A DNA stretch of 64,000 nucleotides from JBHOQX01 sp042408595 (GTDB lineage: Bacteria > Chloroflexota > Chloroflexia > Chloroflexales > Roseiflexaceae), in assembly GCA_042408595.1 (NCBI GenBank), contig JBHOQX010000044.1:7287-71286 (forward strand). Reading direction: 5' to 3'. A program made the position numbers and the translations under genes. Below the pieces are notes generated by a model that saw only the letters and a program-made list of their open reading frames with translations, did no database searches and was not told the origin of the DNA. Shown piece after piece: positions 58,869-64,000 of this stretch; positions within the stretch are counted from its first letter, which is position 1; each line of letters opens with the position of its first letter.

Positions 58869-59516
58869 ATGACGAGGCCATCGAACGACACGCGCACCGC
58901 GCCGCCCCGGTTCTACCCAAACCTGATCGGCCAGCTCTATCTCATCAGTCTGGAGGATGTGATGGGCCGCAATGGCGTCAACGCCTTGCTCAATCTGGCG
59001 GGATGCCGCCATCTTGTAAATAATTATCCGCCCGGCAACCTGAAGCGCGAGTTCCCGTTCTCCGATCTTTCGGCGATCTCCCAGGCGACGCACACCATGT
59101 ACGGGCCACGGGGCGCGCGCGGCATGGAGCTGCGCGCCGGGCGCTACGCCTTCAGCCTGGGGCTCAAGGCGTTTGGCCCGCTGCTCGGCATGGCCGATCT
59201 GGCGCTCAAGCTGATGCCGCTGACGATGAAGCTCAAGATCGCGTTGAACGCCACGGCGCAGACCTTCGACCGCTTCAGCGACCAGCCGACCCGCGTGGAG
59301 GAGGGCAAGGCGCAGTTTATCTATACGATCGACCAATGCCCGATCTGCTGGGGACGCACGACCACCTATCCGGCCGGCGCGCTGGCCCAGGGCATTCTCG
59401 AAGAGGCGTTGACTTGGGTCAGCGGCGGACACTCCTTCGCGATCGAGCAGACCGCCTGCCAGGGAATGGGTTGCGAGCGCTGCATCTTTTCCATCGACAA
59501 GGACCCGATCGACTGA
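58869..59516 (+). CDS. V4R-domain protein (4-vinyl-reductase/BchJ-like ligand-binding fold)
   Basis: The 215-residue protein has an N-terminal part with NLIGQLYLISLEDVMGRNGVNALLNLAG. A C-terminal V4R-type domain has AQFIYTIDQCPICWGRTT, then GILEEALTWVSGGHSFAIEQTACQGMGCERCIFSIDKD. The cysteines in CPIC and CQGMGCERC match the metal site of this domain, which binds hydrophobic ligands or pigments. ATG 58869 starts the conserved region. It lies 80 bp before znuA on the same strand. A link with zinc or tetrapyrrole metabolism is possible but not shown. Confidence 0.75.
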   Translation: MTRPSNDTRTAPPRFYPNLIGQLYLISLEDVMGRNGVNALLNLAGCRHLVNNYPPGNLKREFPFSDLSAISQATHTMYGPRGARGMELRAGRYAFSLGLKAFGPLLGMADLALKLMPLTMKLKIALNATAQTFDRFSDQPTRVEEGKAQFIYTIDQCPICWGRTTTYPAGALAQGILEEALTWVSGGHSFAIEQTACQGMGCERCIFSIDKDPID

Positions 59517-59596
59517 CGAAGCAGCGCCTGGGCACTGCCCACGGCGCCTTTCCCTCGCCCCTGTGCTACGAGCGCACTAGCAAAGGAACGTATCAG

Positions 59597-60610
59597 ATGC
59601 ACGCACACACGCCACGCCTTGCGATCGCTGTGATCGCGGCCCTGAGCCTCCTGCTGACGGCCTGCGGTGGATCGACCGCTGCGCCGATCAGTACGGCCGA
59701 CACACCGACGCCCGCGCCCACCGCCGCTCCGCGCGCCACGCCAGCCGCAGTCGCCCACGCGCCGCAGCCGACGGCGGGTGCAGGCAAGCCGACGGTGATC
59801 GCCACCACCACGCAGCTCGAGGATGTGCTCATGAACGTCGCCGGCGACCGGATGACCGTGATCGGACTTGTGCCGCGCAACGGCGACCCGCACGAGTTCG
59901 AGCCCACGCCGGAGGATGTCAAGCGGATCGCCGAATCGCAGGCGGTGTTCAAGAACGGGATCGGGCTCGAAGGCTGGCTCGGCGAATTGCTTGCGAACGC
60001 GGGAGGCGAGCGGCCGATCTTCGACACCTCGCAGGGCATCCAGCCTGGTGTGATCGACCGCGCCTTCGAAGAGGGGGGCGAGGAAGATCCGCACATCTGG
60101 ATGAGCCCGGTGCTGATGCAGAAGGTCACGGACAACGTCGCGGCCGGGTTGAAGCAGATCGATCCGGCGGGCGCGGCGACGTATGACGCGAACGCTGCCG
60201 CCTATAAGGGGAAGTTGAAAGAACTGGATGCCTGGGCCGCGCAGGAGCTCGCGGCCATTCCGCCGGAGCGGCGCAAGCTTGTGACGGCGCACGACGCGAT
60301 GGGCTACTTCGCCAGCCGCTACAACTTTACGGTGATCGGCACGCTGATCCCGAGCGTCAGCACGGAAGCCGCCGACACATCCGCCAAAGATTTGGCGGCG
60401 CTGGTCGAGACGATCCAGGCCGCCGGCGTGCCGGCGATCTTTGCGGAACGATCGGTCAACCCGACGTTCATCGAGCAGGTCGCCGCCGAGGCCCATGTGA
60501 AGGTCCTGGAGCTCTACGTCGACTCGCTCGGCGAGAAGGGCGGCGAAGCTGGGACATACCTCGATTTCATGCGGACAAACGTGCGTCGGATCGTCGAGGG
60601 GCTCAAATGA
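59597..60610 (+). CDS. znuA: Zinc ABC transporter substrate-binding lipoprotein
   Basis: The 337-residue cluster A-I binding protein has a signal peptide with lipobox (LSLLLTACG), a Thr/Ala/Pro linker and the metal-site residues in order. These are His in NGDPHEFEPTPEDV, His in EDPHIWMSP, His in AHDAMGYFASRY, and the last acid in LYVDSLGEKG. KNGIGLEGWL and AERSVNPTFIEQVAAEA are conserved. It captures zinc outside the membrane (manganese is the alternative for the family). ATG 59597 follows AAAGGAACG. The end overlaps znuC by four bases. No long His-rich loop is present. The Zur-type neighbours make zinc the better choice. Confidence 0.9.
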   Translation: MHAHTPRLAIAVIAALSLLLTACGGSTAAPISTADTPTPAPTAAPRATPAAVAHAPQPTAGAGKPTVIATTTQLEDVLMNVAGDRMTVIGLVPRNGDPHEFEPTPEDVKRIAESQAVFKNGIGLEGWLGELLANAGGERPIFDTSQGIQPGVIDRAFEEGGEEDPHIWMSPVLMQKVTDNVAAGLKQIDPAGAATYDANAAAYKGKLKELDAWAAQELAAIPPERRKLVTAHDAMGYFASRYNFTVIGTLIPSVSTEAADTSAKDLAALVETIQAAGVPAIFAERSVNPTFIEQVAAEAHVKVLELYVDSLGEKGGEAGTYLDFMRTNVRRIVEGLK

Positions 60611-61410
60611 GCCGCGCCGCTGCGATCCACCTGGCGGGGGTCGAGGTACGCTATCCCGGCGCTGCGGCGCCCGCCCTCACGGTCGAGGCGCTGCAGATCG
60701 CCGCGGGGAGCCGAGCGGCGCTGATCGGGCCGAATGGAGCCGGCAAGTCCACCCTGCTGAAAGCGCTAATCGGCCTGACGCCGGCCAGCGGCGCGATGCA
60801 GGTCCTGGGCCAGCCGGTCGGTCGGGCGCGCCGGCGGGTCGCCTATGTGCCACAGCGGCGCGATGTGGACTGGCAATTCCCGCTGACGGCGCGCGATGTG
60901 GCGCAGATGGGGCGCGACGCCCACCTGCGCTGGCCGCGCTGGCTGCGCGCTGCCGACCGACGAATCGCCGAGCAAGCCCTGGACGATGTCGGCATGCGCG
61001 ACTGCGCCGGGCGGCCGCTCGCCGAGCTCTCCGGCGGACAGCAGCAGCGCGTCTTTCTGGCGCGCGCCCTGGCGCAACAGGCCGATCTGCTGTTGCTCGA
61101 TGAACCGTTCGTCGGGGTCGACTCGCCGACCGAGGCGGTGATCTTCCGGGTGGTCGAACGGGCGTGCGCTGCGGGCAAGACGGTCATCGTCGCCACGCAC
61201 GACCTGGCGACACTGGCTGATCATTTCGATGTCGTCGTTCTGCTGCGTGGCGCGGTCATCGCCCAGGGCGCGCCGGCGGCTGTCATGCAGCCATCGCTGC
61301 TAGCAGCGGCGTACGGCGGGCCATTGGCGCTCTTCTATCCGTCGGCGGCCAGCACACCCACAGCGGGCACCCGGCCGGCCGGGCCGGCGCTGTCCGCCGG
61401 CCAGCGCTGA
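60607..61410 (+). CDS. znuC: Zinc ABC transporter ATP-binding protein
   Basis: The 267-residue ATPase has Walker A GPNGAGKST, the Q-loop YVPQRRDVDW, signature LSGGQQQR, Walker B LLLLDEPF and the switch His in VIVATHDLATL. The DVDWxFPLT segment is the mark of the metal-type (cluster A-I) transporters. Its ATG overlaps the znuA stop, and it ends three bases before znuB. It drives zinc uptake with the permease. Confidence 0.93.
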   Translation: MSRAAAIHLAGVEVRYPGAAAPALTVEALQIAAGSRAALIGPNGAGKSTLLKALIGLTPASGAMQVLGQPVGRARRRVAYVPQRRDVDWQFPLTARDVAQMGRDAHLRWPRWLRAADRRIAEQALDDVGMRDCAGRPLAELSGGQQQRVFLARALAQQADLLLLDEPFVGVDSPTEAVIFRVVERACAAGKTVIVATHDLATLADHFDVVVLLRGAVIAQGAPAAVMQPSLLAAAYGGPLALFYPSAASTPTAGTRPAGPALSAGQR

Positions 61411-61413
61411 ACC

Positions 61414-62271
61414 ATGGACATTCTATTGGAGCCACTGCGCTACGGCTTCTTCGAGCGTGGCCTGATCGTCGGCGTGGTGCTGGGTATCGCCTGCGGCGCG
61501 CTCGGCTGCTTTGTCGTGCTCCGCGGCATGGCTTTTCTCGGCGATGCGATAGCGCACGCCATTCTGCCGGGCGTTGTCGTGGCCTACCTGAGCGGTGTGA
61601 GCATCGTCGCTGGGGCATTCGGCGCCGGGCTGATCAGCGCCGCGCTGATCAGCGCCATCAGCCGGGGGGCGCGTGTCAAGGAAGACACCGCAATCGGGAT
61701 CGTCTTTACCGGCGCCTTCGCACTGGGTATCGTGCTCATCAGTCGCGTCCAGGGCTATATGCGCGATCTATCGCATCTGCTGTTCGGCAACATCCTTGGG
61801 ATCGCCCCGGGCGATGTAGCAGCGTCAGCCAGTATCGCCGCGCTGGTGCTGGTCTGTCTAGCGCTTTGGTATCGTGAGATGCTGATCTGTTCGTTCGATC
61901 CGATCCATGCGCAGGCGATCGGTCTGCCGCTGAACCGACTGCACGCCGGCATGATGGCGCTCCTCGCCCTGACCATCGTCGCCGGCATCCAGGCCGTCGG
62001 GGTCGTGCTGATCGCCGCGCTGCTGGTGACCCCGGCCGCTACCGCCCGCCTGCTGACCGACCGGCTGCCGCTGATGCTGCTGCTGGCCGCGCTGCTCGGC
62101 GGCGGGGCGGCGGTCATCGGGCTGTATGCTTCCTATTTTCTCAACCTCGCGTCTGGCGGCGCGATTGTGCTGACGAGTGCCTTGCTGTTCGCGATGACAC
62201 TGGTCTGCGCCCCCAAGCGCGGGCTGCTGACCCGCCGCGTCCGGAGGGCACCAGCCGCCGGTGGCCGATAG
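61414..62271 (+). CDS. znuB: Zinc ABC transporter permease
   Basis: The 285-residue protein has eight to nine membrane helices. ERGLIVGVVLGIACGALGCFVVLRGMAFLGDAIAHAILPGV is the family's N-terminal signature (G-x-x-V-V-L-R-x-M-x-x-x-G-D-A-x-x-H-x-x-L-P-G). FDPIHAQAIGLPL is the cytosolic coupling loop, and LLVTPAATARLLTDRLPLML follows. It completes the ABC importer with the two genes upstream. No further gene of the operon lies downstream. Confidence 0.93.
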   Translation: MDILLEPLRYGFFERGLIVGVVLGIACGALGCFVVLRGMAFLGDAIAHAILPGVVVAYLSGVSIVAGAFGAGLISAALISAISRGARVKEDTAIGIVFTGAFALGIVLISRVQGYMRDLSHLLFGNILGIAPGDVAASASIAALVLVCLALWYREMLICSFDPIHAQAIGLPLNRLHAGMMALLALTIVAGIQAVGVVLIAALLVTPAATARLLTDRLPLMLLLAALLGGGAAVIGLYASYFLNLASGGAIVLTSALLFAMTLVCAPKRGLLTRRVRRAPAAGGR

Positions 62272-62370
62272 CCGTGGTGCGTTTAACGATAGTTTCTGCT
62301 TCGCCGTCGGCTATTTCTAGGTGTCGGGGCGGTGCCCGTGCTCGACCCGGCGCGTGGGGCGCGAACAGCG

Positions 62371-62982
62371 ATGACCAGAGATGCTGATGCCATCGCGCCA
62401 ATGAACGACCGATTGCCGATCTGGTGGCCACCTTCCGATTCGATCCGTCGCCGTGGCGAGGCGTTACTCCATCAGCAGGGCTGGCTATGGGGCTGTGATA
62501 TCCGCCGCCCGGAGGGCAATGCGTTGCTGGCCTATGGCTTCAAGCGCCAGCGCCCTCCAGCGGATGCGCGCGGGAGCAGCGCCTATCTGCTGGCGTGTGC
62601 ATCCGACTCGGTCGTTGTGCTCTGGGGATTCGGCCTCTTCTATGGCGACCCGACCGATGGGGTCTTCCTGGGGCGCTACGGCTTCGCATCCGCGCCGGCA
62701 CGGCTCCGCGATCTGGCACGGCTGCCCTGGTCTCCGGCGCAGATCGCACCGGCGGCAGCGCCGGCTCGACCCGAAGCCCACGGCGATCTCCAGACACAAC
62801 TCGTGGCGGCGCTGCGCTGGATCGCCGGTTACGAGTCGTGGGTGCTGGCGACGCTGGGGGCCCCCTACCGGCAGCATTGCCTGGCGGAATGGCCCGCTGG
62901 GCCGTTTCGCATTCCGGCGGAGCGGATGGCGGACGAATGGCAAATTCTGGCGACGACCCTTGCCATGAGCACAGCCTCGTAG
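62371..62982 (+). CDS. Protein of unknown function
   Basis: This 203-residue soluble protein has LPIWWPPSDSIRRRGEALLHQQGWLWGCDIRRPEGNALLAYGFKRQRPP near the start. SSAYLLACASDSVVVLWGFGLFYGDPTDGVFLGRYGFASAPARL lies in the middle, and an Arg-rich helix follows. The pattern WGFGLFYG...FLGRYGF looks like a small conserved family, but I know no function. ATG 62371 is used; 62401 is also possible. It has no obvious ribosome site. The opposite strand is open through most of it because of the neighbouring membrane protein gene. Confidence 0.5.
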   Translation: MTRDADAIAPMNDRLPIWWPPSDSIRRRGEALLHQQGWLWGCDIRRPEGNALLAYGFKRQRPPADARGSSAYLLACASDSVVVLWGFGLFYGDPTDGVFLGRYGFASAPARLRDLARLPWSPAQIAPAAAPARPEAHGDLQTQLVAALRWIAGYESWVLATLGAPYRQHCLAEWPAGPFRIPAERMADEWQILATTLAMSTAS

Positions 62983-63643
62983 ACCAGCGCTCGGCGCGCC
63001 ATGCCATACGCAACAAGACCATCCGGCGCGCGGTGGGGGCAAGCCGGTCGCGCGCAGGGCCGGCGCGCAGAAAGCCTGCGTCTGATACAGGCGGGGAGGT
63101 GACCCGATCACCCCTGACCCGGCCGCCCAGGCGCAGCATTCCGGCCTGCACGACGATCCCGGCGATCGCCAACACGATGAACAGCGGCGTACCGAAACTG
63201 GCCGGGATGTCGAGCAGCGTGGCGACCGCCATCCGGACCATGCTCGCACCGGCCAGCGCCGTCAGGACGATCAGCGCCCAATCGAGCACGGCACTGGCGA
63301 CGACCGCGCCAATGAGCGCTCCGATCAGCAGCCCGACGGTGCCGATCCAGCCAGCATTCGTGCCGATCACCGCCGTGAGCAGCAGCCCCGCCAGCCAGCC
63401 GCCGATCGCCGCGCCCAGCACCACCGCGGCCAGCCGTGGCAGCACCACCGCCGCCAGCGCGCCTAGCCCGCCGATCGCGAGCCCGATCAGCACCACCGCC
63501 CACCCCGGCGCGGACGGCAAGACGGCCGGCGTCAGCGTGAAGCCGATGACGAACCCGGCGACTCCGAGCGCCAGCCAGAAGAAGCGGCTGCCGGCGAGCA
63601 ACAGCAGCCCGCCGAGCACGAGCTGGAGCAGGGGTGGCAACAT
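62540..63643 (-). CDS. DUF4203-like multi-span membrane protein whose frame runs antisense through its neighbour
   Basis: The first 180 residues are a regular set of about seven membrane helices (LLQLVLGGLLLLAGSRFFWLALGVAGFVIGF, WAVVLIGLAIGGLGALAAVVLP, then repeats of V-L-G-A-A-I-G-G), the layout of DUF4203/TMEM198-like proteins. ATG 63643 follows AGAGGAAG. The frame does not stop after the last helix but continues for about 180 more residues of Pro/Arg-rich sequence. Those residues are antisense to the gene at 62371. The true end is uncertain: the normal stop may have been lost, or the gene ends near 63110. Confidence 0.6.
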   Translation of the reverse strand: MLPPLLQLVLGGLLLLAGSRFFWLALGVAGFVIGFTLTPAVLPSAPGWAVVLIGLAIGGLGALAAVVLPRLAAVVLGAAIGGWLAGLLLTAVIGTNAGWIGTVGLLIGALIGAVVASAVLDWALIVLTALAGASMVRMAVATLLDIPASFGTPLFIVLAIAGIVVQAGMLRLGGRVRGDRVTSPPVSDAGFLRAGPARDRLAPTARRMVLLRMAWRAERWSTRLCSWQGSSPEFAIRPPSAPPECETAQRAIPPGNAAGRGPPASPAPTTRNRRSSAAPPRVVSGDRRGLRVEPALPPVRSAPETRAAVPDRGAVPARMRSRSAPGRPHRSGRHRRGRIPRAQRPSRMHTPADRRCSRAHPLEGAGA

Positions 63644-63874
63644 GGCTTCCTCTGGCATCCAATGACCGGCTGGCGAGTCGGCAGGAGGGCGGCGGGATGG
63701 GGCCGCGGAACAGACCATAGCGCCGGCGAGATGATGGTGGCCCTGCCGCGCGGATAACAGATTATACATCACCCACGCCAACCCCTTGACATGCACGCTG
63801 CTGATTGGCAGAATTGCTCCGATCCGGCGATCTGGCCGCCGGCTGCCACCTGGCGCTGTATCTGGAGAGAGACG

Positions 63875-64000
63875 ATGCCTATCCGCCCTGCCCGCGTCGC
63901 CGCCCTGGCGCTCGTACCGTTCCTGCTGGCCGCCTGCGGCGCCGGAGCGCCCGCCGCGCCCACCGCCGCGCCGGCCACGCCCGCGCCCACCGCCGCGCCG
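63875..64000 (+). CDS. Lipoprotein, start only (cut by the window edge)
   Basis: The first 42 residues give a signal peptide with lipobox (ALALVPFLLAACG) and an Ala/Pro/Thr linker. The N-terminus resembles that of the znuA product and other binding lipoproteins of this genome. GGAGAGAGACG precedes ATG 63875. The rest lies outside the window, so the function is open. Confidence 0.7.
   Translation, partial: MPIRPARVAALALVPFLLAACGAGAPAAPTAAPATPAPTAAP

Noticed and set aside
59517..59596. Zur site directly before znuA
   Set aside because: No TGATA-N5-TATCA sequence is present in the 80-bp gap; znuABC may be read from further upstream.
1..64000. CRISPR array, rRNA operon, insertion sequence or replication origin
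   Set aside because: No regularly spaced direct repeats, rRNA signatures, transposase or integrase genes, or DnaA-box clusters with dnaA/dnaN were seen.

Overview
The window is very GC-rich bacterial DNA that reads most like a member of the Chloroflexota, probably class Chloroflexia. This is inferred from the style of the gene set: PASTA Ser/Thr kinase, FHA protein, WD40 and HEAT repeat proteins, V4R-domain protein, multi-sensor hybrid kinase, alpha-2-macroglobulin, and short GATGG-type dispersed repeats. No 16S or other phylogenetic marker is present. No transposase, integrase, CRISPR array or rRNA was seen. There is one tRNA, tRNA-Gly(GCC).

Layout. (1) 1-8340 is core-like: FHA/zinc-ribbon protein, PurQ carrying an in-frame repeat insertion, an AEC transporter, nucleoside hydrolase, a YprB-like nuclease, a PASTA kinase, a glycosyltransferase and tRNA-Gly. 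(2) About 8371-27442 has visibly lower GC and lies directly 3' of the tRNA. It is a sugar/polyol catabolic block: three FGGY kinases, RpiB, a GpsA-like dehydrogenase, an SDR, two zinc-type MDR dehydrogenases, an ABC importer (two permeases and a binding lipoprotein, no ATPase), a SorC regulator, then a Cache-HAMP-STAS sensor and a cupin. Two sigma70-type promoters, each with a TTGCA-type palindrome at the start site, and a 13-bp inverted repeat suggest SorC control. (3) 27795-40406 holds a PIN toxin with a frameshifted antitoxin, a 1801-residue alpha-2-macroglobulin-like protein, a clan GH-A-like glycosidase, a HEAT protein, a class-I amidotransferase hydrolase, a WecG/TagA glycosyltransferase and a VOC protein. 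(4) 40598-51073 is regulatory and envelope-related. A sigma54 activator lies divergent from an exact -24/-12 promoter that precedes a lone receiver protein. A three-gene envelope operon starts at a promoter carrying a LexA-type GAAC-N4-GTTC box between -35 and -10. An eIF2B-like protein and a hybrid histidine kinase follow. (5) 52797-62271 is a zinc-homeostasis locus: a Zur-type Fur protein, a promoter overlapped by a perfect 18-bp-arm inverted repeat, two COG0523 GTPases, a WD40 protein, an FmdB zinc ribbon, a broken second Fur gene, a GNAT, a His-rich mini-protein on the opposite strand, a V4R protein and ZnuA-ZnuC-ZnuB. (6) The right end has an unknown protein, a membrane protein whose frame runs antisense through it, and the start of a lipoprotein.

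The points most worth following up are the Zur-controlled zinc locus with its overlooked His/Cys-rich ORF, the SOS-type control of membrane-anchored wall-hydrolase-like proteins, the sigma54 activator/promoter pair, the repeat inserted in frame in purQ, and the polyol block whose substrate cannot be named from sequence.
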